Source of the DNA: a bacterium
GTDB lineage: Bacteria > Desulfobacterota > Binatia > DP-6
Assembly: GCA_026129405.1 (NCBI GenBank)
Contig: JAHCID010000001.1
Coordinates: 1,054,001 to 1,118,000 of the forward strand
Direction: 5' to 3'
DNA: 64,000 bases
Shown here: one piece after another, positions 43,736 to 54,001 of the stretch
Numbering within the stretch: position 1 is the first letter of the stretch
Layout: each line of letters starts with the position of its first letter
The notes under the pieces: generated by a model
Told to the model about the DNA's origin: nothing
The model's input: the letters and a program-made list of their open reading frames with translations, nothing else
Databases searched by the model: none
Program-made: the position numbers and the translations under genes

Positions 43736-44471
43736 GCGTGCCGTCGGCGGATACGGCGCCGCTTGCAGTCACCGGACCAATCTTGCTAGTCGGCAACCCG
43801 TGTCGGGACGTCGCGCCGACGAGCCCGTCGTGCACGTCGTGTCGTCGCGACGGGTGACGAGCGGGCTCGAGGACACCATGGTCGCGCTCTTCGCCGCGAC
43901 CCACCACGACGCGGATCCCGATCATCCGCGCGCGCTGCTCCGGCGGCTCGGGCGCGTCGCCCTGGCGTTCGAGGGCAGAGTGCTCGTCGGCTTCGCGCTC
44001 GGCGAGCGGCGCCGCCTCGATCTGCCGCGCCTGCCGGCACAGGAGGTGCAGCTCGTCGGCCTGGCGTGCGTCGCCGAGGCCCACCGCCGGCGCGGGCTCG
44101 TGCGCGCGCTCGGCACGCGCGTCGTCGCGGGCGACGAGCCGTCGCCCGTGTCCGCGCTCGTGTGCGGACGGGTCGCCCATCCGACGGCGCTGGGCGATCT
44201 GCCGCGGCTGCCGGGTGCGGTGCCGCAGGTCGGACGCGTGCCGTCGGCGTGGCATCGCGACGTCGGCCGGGCGCTCGCCACCGTGCACGGCGCCGAGCGC
44301 TTCGATCCCGCGACCTTCGTGTGTCGCGGCCGCGGCCGGCCGATCGGAGCGCCGCGGCGCGCCACGCCGGTGACGCCGGACGCGCAGGCGCTGTTCGCCG
44401 CCGTCGATCCCGCGCGCGGCGACTCGCTGCTCGCGCTCGCCTGGACGGGCGCCGCCCCTCGCGGGTGGTGA
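43725..44471 (+). CDS. GNAT-like acetyltransferase, divergent
   Basis: Up to 248 residues from the ATG at 43725; a GTG at 43830 is an equally good start. The only motif is a GNAT motif A-like strand-loop-helix: VQLVGLACVAEAHRRRGLVRALGTRVV, where R-R-x-G-x-x-x-x-L would bind the acetyl-CoA pyrophosphate. The C-terminal half (AWHRDVGRALATVHGAERFD, then FVCRGRGRPIG) has no recognised match. Function is uncertain. It overlaps the zinc-ribbon gene and converges with the acyl-CoA ligase. Confidence 0.5.
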   Translation: MRSERAVGGYGAACSHRTNLASRQPVSGRRADEPVVHVVSSRRVTSGLEDTMVALFAATHHDADPDHPRALLRRLGRVALAFEGRVLVGFALGERRRLDLPRLPAQEVQLVGLACVAEAHRRRGLVRALGTRVVAGDEPSPVSALVCGRVAHPTALGDLPRLPGAVPQVGRVPSAWHRDVGRALATVHGAERFDPATFVCRGRGRPIGAPRRATPVTPDAQALFAAVDPARGDSLLALAWTGAAPRGW

Positions 44472-44492
44472 GCGGCGCCCGGTGGGGACGCG

Positions 44493-46118
44493 TCAGGCGC
44501 CGAGCGCGGCCTTCGCGGTGTCGCGCGCCCAGCGATAGTCCGCCTTGCCCGCCGGGCTGCGCACGAGCTTGGCGACGGTGACGACGTGCTTGGGCGACTT
44601 GTACGCCGCCAGGCGCTCGCGCGTGAAGGCGACCAGCGCCGCGGGGTCCGGGGCGGCGCCGCCGCGCGGCTGCACCACCGCGGCGATGGCCTCCCCCCAG
44701 CGCTCGTCCGGCACGCCGACGACGATGCAGTCCTCGACGTCGGGGTGCAGCTTCAGCGCCTCCTCGACCTCCTCGGGGAAGACCTTCTCGCCGCCGGTGT
44801 TGATGCACACCGAGCCGCGGCCGAGCAGCGTGATGCTGCCGTCCGCCTCGATGCGCGCCCAGTCGCCGGGGAACGAGTAGCGCACGCCGTCGATCGTCTT
44901 CCAGGTGTTCGCCGACTTGGCCGGGTCCTTGTAGTAGCCCTGCGGCAGCGCCCCGGTGACGGCGAGCAGCCCGATCTCGCCCGAGCCGGCCTGCACGTCG
45001 CGACCGTCCTCGGTGAGGACGCGGGTACCGGGGTTGGGCATGAAGCGGCCGAGCGCGGGATCGTCGCCGGCGGTCGAGATCATCATGCCGATGCCGGTCG
45101 CCTCGCTGGAGCCGAGCCCGTCCATCAGCATGCCGATGCCGCGGTCGAGGAACGGCGTCTTGTTCTGCGGCGTCCACATGACGCCGCCCGACACGAGGAC
45201 CATGAGCGACGAGACGTCGTAGGGCCTGCCCTGCGCCTCCGCCTCCTCGAGCGCGCGGATCATCGGGCGCGCGAAGGCGTCGCCGACGATCACGCACATG
45301 TTCACGCGATGCTCCTGCACGGCGCGCCACAGCTCGTGCGCATCGAAGGAGCGGTCGGTCAGCGTCACCACGGTGCCGCCGGTCATGAGGCGGCTCATGG
45401 CCGTGAACCACGCCATGCCGTGCATGAGCGGCGGGCCGGCGATCTGCGGGCCGGAAACGCCCATGTCGCGCATCGTCTTCGCCGCCGCGCCGACGCCCTC
45501 GACGGTCGTCGGCACGTCGCCGCCGAGCGCCATGTAGCCGGCGGAGAACTGCTTGAAGAGGTCCGCGTGCGTCCACATCACGCCCTTCGGCAGGCCGGTG
45601 GTGCCGCCGGTGTAGAGGAAGATGTGATCGTGCGGGTCGCGCGGCATGCGCGGCGCCGGCGCGTGTGCCGCGATCAGATCCTCGTAGCGCACCGCGCCCG
45701 GCGGCAGCGGCAGGCGGTCGGCGTCGGCGGTTTCGACCTGGACCAGCAGCCGGAGGCGCGGCAGTCGATCCCGCACCGCCTGCACGCGCTCGGCGAGCGC
45801 GCCGTGGTAGACGAGGATCTCCGCGTCGGCGTTGTCGAGCAGATAGTGCAGCTCGTCGGCGAGGTAGCGGAAGTTGACGTTGACCGGGACGGCGCGGAGC
45901 TTCAGCGCCGCGAAGGTCGTCTCGAGGTACTCGGGGGCGTTGTAGAGGTACATGCCCACCTTGGTACCCACGCCGGCGCCGTGCGCGGCGAAGGCGGCGG
46001 CGAGACGGGCGGCGCGGTCCTCGAATTCGCGGTACGTGCTGACCCGGTCGCCGTGGATCTGCGCGGACGCGTCCGGCAGCTCGGCGGCGACGGCTTCCCA
46101 CATGTCGGCGAGGTTCAT
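44493..46118 (-). CDS. Acyl-CoA synthetase (AMP-forming, FadD3/FadD-like)
   Basis: 541 residues. ANL-superfamily motifs are complete: A3 loop LYTGGTTGLPKGVMW, A5 region DGLGSSEATG, A7 FPGDWARIEADGSITLLGRG, hinge at GRG, and the C-terminal catalytic Lys region RSPAGKADYRW. It should activate a carboxylic acid as adenylate and transfer it to CoA. The ATG at 46118 is used; upstream in-frame GTG and TTG codons exist. It is followed in the same direction by no other gene and preceded by an amidohydrolase gene 72 bp upstream. Confidence 0.93.
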   Translation of the reverse strand: MNLADMWEAVAAELPDASAQIHGDRVSTYREFEDRAARLAAAFAAHGAGVGTKVGMYLYNAPEYLETTFAALKLRAVPVNVNFRYLADELHYLLDNADAEILVYHGALAERVQAVRDRLPRLRLLVQVETADADRLPLPPGAVRYEDLIAAHAPAPRMPRDPHDHIFLYTGGTTGLPKGVMWTHADLFKQFSAGYMALGGDVPTTVEGVGAAAKTMRDMGVSGPQIAGPPLMHGMAWFTAMSRLMTGGTVVTLTDRSFDAHELWRAVQEHRVNMCVIVGDAFARPMIRALEEAEAQGRPYDVSSLMVLVSGGVMWTPQNKTPFLDRGIGMLMDGLGSSEATGIGMMISTAGDDPALGRFMPNPGTRVLTEDGRDVQAGSGEIGLLAVTGALPQGYYKDPAKSANTWKTIDGVRYSFPGDWARIEADGSITLLGRGSVCINTGGEKVFPEEVEEALKLHPDVEDCIVVGVPDERWGEAIAAVVQPRGGAAPDPAALVAFTRERLAAYKSPKHVVTVAKLVRSPAGKADYRWARDTAKAALGA

Positions 46119-46190
46119 CGTCACGCCGTCCCTCAAACACGGAAACGGGCCGCGCGCGCAAACGGCCGTTTGGGTCGGCTCGCCGGGTGC

Positions 46191-47372
46191 TCAGCCGGGA
46201 CGCAGCGCGTTGAGGGTGCGGGCGTTCTCGCCCAGGATGCGTCGCTGCGTCGCGGCATCGAAAGCCGCCAGCTCCTTCGCGTAGTCGAGGGGCTTCGGCA
46301 TGCCCTCGATGTGCGGCCAGTCGGAGCCGAAGATGACGCGCTCGGGCCCCATGTGGGTCACGACCTCGCCGACGTCGTCCTCCCAGAAGGGGTTCACCCA
46401 GACGTGGCGGCGGAACGTCTCGACCGGGTCCTCGGCGAACCAGCCGGTGTACTTGTGCGCCGTCGCGCGCAGCTTGCGGAAGAGGTCGCCGAGGAAGTCG
46501 GAGCCGTTCTCGACCGACGCCAGACGGAGGTTCGGGAAGCGCGTGAACAGGCGCTCGAAGATCAGGGTGGCGAGGAAGTCGTGGATGGCGCGCTCGATGT
46601 GGAAGAGCTTCACGTTGGGGCCGAGGTAGTCCTCGAACGAGGAGCTGAAGCCGTCGCGCGCGTAGCCGTGGCTCGTCTGCCCGCTGTCGCCGGCGTGCGC
46701 GACGACGGTGACGCCGGCCTCGTTCACGCGGGCCCAGAACGGGTCGAACATCGGGTCCGCCGGCGAGCGCGGGCCGCTGCGCGTCACCGGTGCGGCCGGG
46801 CGCATGCAGACGACGTGCGCGCCGCGCGCGAGCGCCCACTCGAGCTCTTCCACCGCCCAGCCGGGATCGGCCAGCGTCAGGTAGGGCGCGGCGAAGATGC
46901 GATCGCGGTACGCGAAGCCCCAGTCCTCCTCGAGCCAGCGGTTGAAGGCGCGGAAGGTGATGCCGACGGCGTCGGGGTCGTCCTTCAGCAGCTCCTCGTA
47001 GAGGACGCCGAGGGTCGGGAACAGCCAGACGCCGGAGAGCCCGTGCTCGTCGAGCACGCGCAGGCGGGCGTCGCGGTCGCGGTACTCCGGGCGGATGCGC
47101 TCGCGGTCGCGCAGGAACTCGAACGGCGAGCGCGCCTCGGGGTTGCCGCGGAAGTAGTCGTGCATCGCGCCCGGCTTCGCGATCGGATCGAACGTCGGGT
47201 TCACGACCGCACGGCTCACGCGGCCGGCGATCACGTGGTAGCGGCGGCCGCCGATCTCCGCCCACTGCACCGTGCGCGGCCCGAGGCGGGGATCGAGGTG
47301 CCGCGTGAAGGCGTCGAGGGCCTCGTAGTAGTGGTTGTCGGCGTCGAAGGGGCGATCGTCGAGAGCGGGCAC
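46191..47372 (-). CDS. Amidohydrolase family 2 protein
   Basis: 393 residues from the GTG at 47372 (DDRPFDADNHYYEALDAF). Marks of the amidohydrolase-2 family (ACMS decarboxylase-like): D-x-D-N-H-Y near residue 12, TVVAHAGDSG, LASVENGSDFLGDL and VIFGSDWPHIEGM with the catalytic Asp. Metal ligands appear as the early H, a central H and the late D. Members hydrolyse or decarboxylate ring-derived acids. The start is supported by a TTGTCG-18-TATGGT promoter whose -10 lies 12 bases upstream. Confidence 0.9.
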   Translation of the reverse strand: MPALDDRPFDADNHYYEALDAFTRHLDPRLGPRTVQWAEIGGRRYHVIAGRVSRAVVNPTFDPIAKPGAMHDYFRGNPEARSPFEFLRDRERIRPEYRDRDARLRVLDEHGLSGVWLFPTLGVLYEELLKDDPDAVGITFRAFNRWLEEDWGFAYRDRIFAAPYLTLADPGWAVEELEWALARGAHVVCMRPAAPVTRSGPRSPADPMFDPFWARVNEAGVTVVAHAGDSGQTSHGYARDGFSSSFEDYLGPNVKLFHIERAIHDFLATLIFERLFTRFPNLRLASVENGSDFLGDLFRKLRATAHKYTGWFAEDPVETFRRHVWVNPFWEDDVGEVVTHMGPERVIFGSDWPHIEGMPKPLDYAKELAAFDAATQRRILGENARTLNALRPG

Positions 47373-47378
47373 ACGGCG

Positions 47379-47408
47379 ACCATAGTGCCGTCGCGTCCCC
47401 GCCGACAA
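47379..47408 (-). promoter_or_regulatory. Promoter of the amidohydrolase gene, probably leaderless
   Basis: On the minus strand TTGTCG (47403-47408), 18-bp spacer, TATGGT (47379-47384), first T 12 bases before the GTG at 47372. No Shine-Dalgarno. Confidence 0.55.
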
Positions 47409-47499
47409 CGCCCTGCGCTCGGCGCGGCGGCCAGGCGGCGACGCCATCGACGACGGGCGATCCTGGCGGGCGGGATACCGCCGCCGGGCGGACCTGGGC

Positions 47500-47505
47500 T
47501 AGAAG
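47500..47505 (+). promoter_or_regulatory. Putative -10 box of the PhyH gene, leaderless type
   Basis: TAGAAG starts 12 bases before the ATG at 47512; no Shine-Dalgarno and no clear -35. Confidence 0.35.
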
Positions 47506-47511
47506 GCGGCG

Positions 47512-48318
47512 ATGGACGTCTCCGCCCACCTTCACCGCCTCGCCCGCGACGGCTACACGATCCTCGAACGCGCCGTCGAGCCGGAGCTGATCGACGCCCT
47601 CGAGGCCGACCTCCACCGCATCGAGCGCGAGCGCGACGTCAGGCCGGCGCGCAATCCGTTCGAGGGCGCGAAGACGCTGCGGGTCTACAACCTGCTCGTC
47701 CACGGCGCGCTCTGGGAGCGCATCCCGGTGCACCCCGCCGTGCTGCCGATCGTCGAGGGCGTGCTCGACCCCGGCTGCCTCGTGTCGTCGCTGTCGTCGA
47801 TCGGCATCCTGCCCGGCGAGCGCGCCCAGCCCATCCACGCCGACGACCAGCTGCTGCCGATCCCGAAGCCGCACGTGCCCACCGTCTGCAACACGATGTG
47901 GGCGCTCACCGACTTCACCGCGGCGAACGGCGCGACCCGCATCATCCCCGGCTCGCACCTGTGGGACCACTCGCCGAGCTTCGGCGAGCGCTACGACAGC
48001 ATCGCCGCGGAGATGCCGAAGGGCAGCGTCCTCGTCTGGCACGGCAGCCTCTGGCACGGCGGCGGGGCGAACGGGACGGAGGCGCGGCGCACCGGCATCG
48101 CCATGAACTACTGCGCCGGCTGGATCCGCCAGCAGGAGAACCAGCAGCTCGGCATCCCGCGCGAGATCGCGCGCGGCTTCGCGCCGCGGCTGCGCGAGCT
48201 GGTCGGCTACGGCATCTACAACGGCCTCATCGGCCACATCGACAAGCAGAGCCCCACGTCGCTCCTCGACGGCACGCCCGCGCGCGTCATGTGGGATGAG
48301 TACCGCGGGAAGTCGTGA
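47512..48318 (+). CDS. Phytanoyl-CoA dioxygenase (PhyH) family protein
   Basis: 268 residues. The 2-oxoglutarate/Fe(II) facial triad is H109-x-D111 (IHADDQ) and H182 (WHGGGANG), with R193 positioned to hold 2-oxoglutarate. The family hydroxylates small acids, CoA thioesters or secondary metabolites. Divergent from the amidohydrolase gene, with both promoters in a 139-bp gap, suggesting shared control. Monocistronic; followed after 80 bp by glcG. Confidence 0.9.
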   Translation: MDVSAHLHRLARDGYTILERAVEPELIDALEADLHRIERERDVRPARNPFEGAKTLRVYNLLVHGALWERIPVHPAVLPIVEGVLDPGCLVSSLSSIGILPGERAQPIHADDQLLPIPKPHVPTVCNTMWALTDFTAANGATRIIPGSHLWDHSPSFGERYDSIAAEMPKGSVLVWHGSLWHGGGANGTEARRTGIAMNYCAGWIRQQENQQLGIPREIARGFAPRLRELVGYGIYNGLIGHIDKQSPTSLLDGTPARVMWDEYRGKS

Positions 48319-48386
48319 TCGCCGCCGACCGCCGCCTCGCGGTCGGCGTCACGGCGCTTGCGGTGGTACTCGAGCCGCCTTCGTCG

Positions 48387-48392
48387 TAGCCT
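48387..48392 (+). promoter_or_regulatory. Putative -10 box of the glcG-malate synthase pair, leaderless type
   Basis: TAGCCT begins 12 bases before the ATG at 48399; TGGTAC 17 bp upstream (48364-48369) is a weak -35. Confidence 0.4.
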
Positions 48393-48398
48393 CTGGGC

Positions 48399-48814
48399 AT
48401 GGCTGCCCACGTCCAGTCCACCCTGCAGCTGACCCACGCCGGTGCCCTCGCCGTCCTCGAGGCGGCGGTCGCGAAGGCCACCGAGATCGGCGTCCCGCAG
48501 TGCATCGCCGTGGTCGACGCGGGCGGCAACCTGCTCGCGTTCGTGCGCATGGACGGCGCCAAGGTGCTGAGCCAGCGCTCGGCGACGCGCAAGGCGGTCA
48601 CCGCCGCGTCGTCGCGTGCCGCGAGCGGCGGCATGCCGGAGGACCTCGGCGCGAAGCTCGCGGTCGCCACCGACGGGCAGCTGATCAACGTCCGCGGCGG
48701 CCTGCCCATCGTGGCCGACGGCCACGTGATCGGCGCGATCGGCGTCGGCTCGGGCACCCAGGACCAGGACGTCGTCGTCGCCGAAGCCGGCCTCGCGGCG
48801 CTGCGGGTGGGACG

Positions 48815-48818
<4 letters not shown>
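48399..48818 (+). CDS. glcG: GlcG/HbpS family protein
   Basis: 139 residues, the family's standard size. Conserved segments are visible: [71 protein letters not shown]. The family includes heme-binding HbpS and GlcG of glycolate operons; its biochemical role is unsettled. The stop overlaps the malate synthase ATG (ATGA), the same gene order as glcG-glcB in the E. coli glycolate operon, which suggests a role in glyoxylate use. Confidence 0.9.
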
Positions 48819-50380
<1,562 letters not shown>

Positions 50381-50438
50381 GTAGGGATGCCGGTTCGTGA
50401 TGTCGTCTTGACTCGAAGCTCGATCTGCTGGAGACCGC

Positions 50439-50933
50439 GTGTCCATGAGGGGTCGCGGTCCCGGATCCGTGAATCCTCTGGATACGCTGGCGACGCTGAT
50501 CGACGCCGCCAGCGGCGTCCTGACGGATATGTCCGCCCAGACCTATCTGCCGCGCCTTCTCCAGTTCTTTCGCCGCCTCCCGGTGCAGGACCGCGAAGCG
50601 GTGCTGGGCGTCCTCGAGCGCGAGGTCGAAGCGCGCCGGCTGAGCGTCGAAGCGGGCGACGGCCGCGTGGGCGAGGCGAACCCGCTCGCCAGCCTGTACG
50701 TGCGCGTGTTCGACGCCGAGCGGCCGCTGCCGGTGGTGTCGCGCGACGAGATGACCCAGTCGACGATCCAGGCCACGGCGCTGATGGCGAGCTTCCCCGA
50801 GCCGCTGCTGCGCGAGATGGAAGCGGCGATGGGCGAGGCCGTCGATCTCCTGACGCCCGAGGAAGCGGCGGCGCTGCTGTCCGTGCACGAGGAGATCCTG
50901 GAGCTCGCGGCCGAGGAGGAGGCGGACGCGTGA
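50439..50933 (+). CDS. Hypothetical protein, paralogue 1 of a tandem pair
   Basis: 164 residues, GTG start with GGAG 5 bases upstream; an ATG follows two codons later. Mostly helical. The central part (LPRLLQFFRRLPVQDREAVL, VLEREVEARRL, then ANPLASLYVRVF) is clearly related to the next gene product. The C-terminus is Glu/Ala-rich (LTPEEAAALLSVHEEILELAA). No signal peptide, Cys cluster or membrane helix. Family unknown. It overlaps the next start as GTGA, forming an operon with its paralogue and a sirtuin. Confidence 0.7.
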   Translation: MSMRGRGPGSVNPLDTLATLIDAASGVLTDMSAQTYLPRLLQFFRRLPVQDREAVLGVLEREVEARRLSVEAGDGRVGEANPLASLYVRVFDAERPLPVVSRDEMTQSTIQATALMASFPEPLLREMEAAMGEAVDLLTPEEAAALLSVHEEILELAAEEEADA

Positions 50934-51412
50934 TCGCCGCCGCCGACCTCGAGCGGCTGCGCGAGGCGCTGGCCGAGGCGCGCCGCATGGTCGCGGAGAT
51001 GCACGAGGATCGCCTCTTCCCGCGTCTGGTCCTCGTGCTCGCCAGCGTCATGCCGCAGGACCGCGAGGCGCTCCTCCGCATGCTGGAGCACGAGGTCGGT
51101 GCGCGGCTGCTCGTCGCGCGGAACGGCGTCTGGTCGCGCTTCGCGCTGCGCGCCAACCCCTACGCGCGCATCTTCCAGCGCCCCGCCGAGCCGCCGCCGA
51201 CGCGCAGCCTCGCGTTCGACGAGTGCATGCTCGCCGCCCGTGCCGGCGCGCGCATCTCGCTCCAGCTGCCGCCGCGCTCGGGGCCCTCGTCGACCGCCAC
51301 GCGCCGAGTCTGGCGCGGGCTGTCGTCGACCGAACGCGCGATCGTGATCGCGAACAGCATGATGCTCCAGGATCGGCTCCGCGCCCTCGGCGCCCGCCGT
51401 CGGGTGGGCTGA
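50930..51412 (+). CDS. Hypothetical protein, paralogue 2 of a tandem pair
   Basis: 160 residues, GTG start coupled to the previous stop. FPRLVLVLASVMPQDREALL, MLEHEVGARLL and ANPYARIFQRP match paralogue 1 in order and spacing, with Q-D-R-E-A-[VL]-L, L-E-[RH]-E-V-x-A-R and A-N-P as the shared core. The C-terminal half diverges: basic and Ser/Thr-rich (PRSGPSSTATRRVWRGLSS). Function unknown. Three bases separate it from the sirtuin gene. Confidence 0.7.
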   Translation: MIAAADLERLREALAEARRMVAEMHEDRLFPRLVLVLASVMPQDREALLRMLEHEVGARLLVARNGVWSRFALRANPYARIFQRPAEPPPTRSLAFDECMLAARAGARISLQLPPRSGPSSTATRRVWRGLSSTERAIVIANSMMLQDRLRALGARRRVG

Positions 51413-51415
51413 GGC

Positions 51416-52165
51416 GTGCCGGGTTTCGACGCGCTCGCGGCGGCCTGGCGGAGCGCCGGTCGCGTCGTCGTGCTGACCGGCGCCGGCATGTCGACGGCGT
51501 CGGGCATCCCGGATTTCCGCTCGCCCGGCGGACGCTGGGCCCGCTACCGCCCGGTCACCATCCAGGAGTTCGTCGCCAGCGAGGACGACCGCGCGCGTTA
51601 CTGGCGCTACAAGGGCGAGACCTGGGAGGTCATCCAGGCCGCCCAGCCGAACTCCGCGCACCTGGCGCTGGCCGCGCTCGCGGCGGCCGACCGCGTCGTG
51701 CTCCTCGTCACGCAGAACGTCGATGGTCTCCACGAGCGCAGCGGCATGCCGGCGGACCGCCTCGTGAACATCCACGGCACCGACTCCGCCGTCGAGTGCC
51801 TCGATTGCGGCGCCCGCGCGCCGCGGGCGACCGCGCAGCGGCAGTGGGAGGCGGGCGTCGCCGTGCCGCGGTGCGCGTGCGGCAGCGCGTGGAAGCCGGC
51901 GACGATCTCGTTCGGCCAGTCGCTCGTCCAGACCGACCTCCAGCGCGCCCTGCGCGCGGCGGCCACGTGCGACCTCTTCGTCGCGGCGGGGACGTCGCTC
52001 GTCGTCGGCCCGATCAACGTCATGCTGCCGACGGCGCGCGACGGCGGCGCCAGGACGGCGATCCTCACGGCGAGCGAGACGCCGTACGACGCCGTGGCGG
52101 ACTGGAAGCTCGACGGGCCGGTCGAGGTGGTGCTGCCGGCGCTCCGCGACGCGGTGCTGGCGTAG
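51416..52165 (+). CDS. Sir2-family NAD-dependent protein deacylase
   Basis: 249 residues. NAD-binding GAGMSTASGIPDFRS, TQNVDGLH, catalytic His in NIHGTDSAVECLDCG, and zinc ligands as C-x2-C (CLDC) and C-x-C (CACG) are all present. It removes acyl groups from lysines using NAD. GTG start three bases after the paralogue gene, so it is the last member of that operon; the tandem proteins could be its substrates or cofactors (inference from position only). Confidence 0.93.
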   Translation: MPGFDALAAAWRSAGRVVVLTGAGMSTASGIPDFRSPGGRWARYRPVTIQEFVASEDDRARYWRYKGETWEVIQAAQPNSAHLALAALAAADRVVLLVTQNVDGLHERSGMPADRLVNIHGTDSAVECLDCGARAPRATAQRQWEAGVAVPRCACGSAWKPATISFGQSLVQTDLQRALRAAATCDLFVAAGTSLVVGPINVMLPTARDGGARTAILTASETPYDAVADWKLDGPVEVVLPALRDAVLA

Positions 52166-52177
52166 GCGTCGCCCGCC

Positions 52178-52915
52178 TCACTCCACGAGCCGCGCCCGCA
52201 GGCGACCGAGCGTCTCGCCCGACAGCCCCGCCGCCCGCGCGTAGCCGGCGAACGAGCCGTGCGACGCGCGCAGCCGCGAGAGGAACTCGAGCATCGTCTC
52301 CGGATCGGCGTGCATCGTGTCGGGCGGCAGCAGATCGAGCATGCGCCGGTAGCCCTCGAGCGCCATCAGGCGGTCGACGATGCCGTCGAGGCTCTCGCGG
52401 GTGGCGACGTAGTCGGCGACGATCACCTCGTCGTCGACGCCGAGCAGGCCGAGGATGAGCGCCGAGATGACGCCGGTGCGGTCCTTGCCGGCGGCGCAGT
52501 GGAAGACGGCGGGCGCATCGGTGGCGGCGAGCGTGTCGATCACGCGGGCGATCGGCCCGCGGGCGAACTCGGCCATCAGCACGTAGCGGTCGGCGAGCGT
52601 GTATCTCGCGGCGGCCTCGCGGCTCTCGGCCATGGCGCCGTCGAAGAGCGGAAGATGGTGGAAGCGCATGGCTTCGCTCTCGAGCGGGCCGCGGCCCTCG
52701 CTCTGCAGCTCCGGGGTCGAGCGCAGGTCGATCACGTCGCCGAGGGCGATCTCGTCGCGCAGCCGGGCGACGTCCTCGGCGGTGAGGGCATGCAGGCCGT
52801 CGCTGCGGAAGACCTGGCGCCAGCGGACGCGGCGGCCGTCGGCGGTCGGATAGCCGCCGAGATCGCGGAAGTTGAGGCAGCCCGCGAGGTCGACGCGGCG
52901 GGGGATGTCCGTCAT
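52178..52915 (-). CDS. Tyrosine/dual-specificity protein phosphatase (DUF1968/PtpB-like)
   Basis: 245 residues from the ATG at 52915. N-terminal [21 protein letters not shown] and the catalytic loop [11 protein letters not shown] (C-x5-R) identify the atypical tyrosine phosphatase family of mycobacterial PtpB type. IDLRSTPEL is the conserved substrate-side strand. Such enzymes act on phosphotyrosine or phosphoinositides. TAGCGT lies 17 bases upstream on the minus strand and could be a -10 with a very short leader. Divergent from the second LLM gene. Confidence 0.9.
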   Translation of the reverse strand: MTDIPRRVDLAGCLNFRDLGGYPTADGRRVRWRQVFRSDGLHALTAEDVARLRDEIALGDVIDLRSTPELQSEGRGPLESEAMRFHHLPLFDGAMAESREAAARYTLADRYVLMAEFARGPIARVIDTLAATDAPAVFHCAAGKDRTGVISALILGLLGVDDEVIVADYVATRESLDGIVDRLMALEGYRRMLDLLPPDTMHADPETMLEFLSRLRASHGSFAGYARAAGLSGETLGRLRARLVE

Positions 52916-52958
52916 GGCGACCGGGGACGCTAGCACGCGCCTCCGGGGCGAGCACACC

Positions 52959-52988
52959 TTGATTTCGTCGGTCCCGGGGCGGCATGGT
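52959..52988 (+). promoter_or_regulatory. Promoter of the second LLM oxidoreductase, leaderless type
   Basis: TTGATT (52959-52964), 18-bp spacer, CATGGT (52983-52988), 13 bases before the ATG at 52996. No Shine-Dalgarno. Confidence 0.4.
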
Positions 52989-52995
52989 CCCGGCC

Positions 52996-53997
52996 ATGGA
53001 GCGCATCGGCATCGTCCCCTTCTGGAAGAGCTACGACCGCAAGCAGATCCTGCGCGCCGCGCAGCTCGCCGACGACCTCGGCTACGATTCGATCTGGATC
53101 CCGGAGGCGTGGGCCTACGAGCAGTTCCAGCTGCTCACCGAGATCGCGCTGGGGACGAAGCGCATCAAGCTCGCGACCGGCATCGCCAACGTCTTCAGCC
53201 GCTCGGCAGGGCTGCTCGCGATGAGCGTCGCGACGCTCGACGAGATATCCGAGGGCCGCGCCATCCTCGGCCTCGGCACCAGCGGCAAGGTCGTGATCGA
53301 GAACTTCCACGGCCAGAAGTACGCGAAGCCGCTCACGCGCCTGAAGGAGACCATCGAGATCTGCCGCACGCTCTGGCGCGGTGGCCGGCTGTCGCCGGAG
53401 CTGAGCACGCTCTTCGACGCGCGCCACTTCAAGCTCGAGATGACGCCGTTGCGAAAGGAGATCCCGATCTACGTCGCGTCGCTCCAGGAGAAGGCGATCC
53501 GCGAGGTGGTCGGCGCGAAGGCCGACGGCTGGGTGCCGACGTTCTGGCCGTACCAGCACCTCGGCGACGGGCGCACGCTCCTCGACGAGGGCGCGCGCGC
53601 CGCGGGCCGCGATCCGAAGGCGGTCGAGATCGCGCCGTTCGTGGCCATCATCCCGCTGCCCGACGTCGCCGCCGCGCGCGCGATGATCAAGCCGACGGTG
53701 TCGTTCTACATCGGCGGCATGGGCGTCTACTACCACCAGATGTTCACGCGCTACGGCTACGGCGAGAACGCCGACTTCGTGCGCGACCTCTACGACAAGG
53801 GCGAGCGCCAGCAGGCCGCGGCCGCGGTCAGCGACGAGCTCATCGACGCCATCGCCATCTGCGGCCCGCCGGAGCACTGCAAGGAGCGCCTCGCCGAGTG
53901 GCGCCGGCACGGCGTCGCGCTGCCGCTCATGAACCTGCCGACGGGCGCGCCGTTCGAGCTGATGGAGATGCTGCTGCGCGGGATGGCGCCGAGCTGA
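52996..53997 (+). CDS. LLM class (F420-type) oxidoreductase
   Basis: 333 residues from the internal ATG at 52996. LLM features: [84 protein letters not shown] split across a strand and helix, and a C-terminal [14 protein letters not shown]. It is more like the F420-dependent (mer-type) subgroup than alkanal monooxygenases. Substrate unknown. Only distantly related to the LLM gene at 5.7 kb. Converges with the MFS transporter. Confidence 0.88.
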   Translation: MERIGIVPFWKSYDRKQILRAAQLADDLGYDSIWIPEAWAYEQFQLLTEIALGTKRIKLATGIANVFSRSAGLLAMSVATLDEISEGRAILGLGTSGKVVIENFHGQKYAKPLTRLKETIEICRTLWRGGRLSPELSTLFDARHFKLEMTPLRKEIPIYVASLQEKAIREVVGAKADGWVPTFWPYQHLGDGRTLLDEGARAAGRDPKAVEIAPFVAIIPLPDVAAARAMIKPTVSFYIGGMGVYYHQMFTRYGYGENADFVRDLYDKGERQQAAAAVSDELIDAIAICGPPEHCKERLAEWRRHGVALPLMNLPTGAPFELMEMLLRGMAPS

Positions 53998-54001
53998 GGC
54001 G

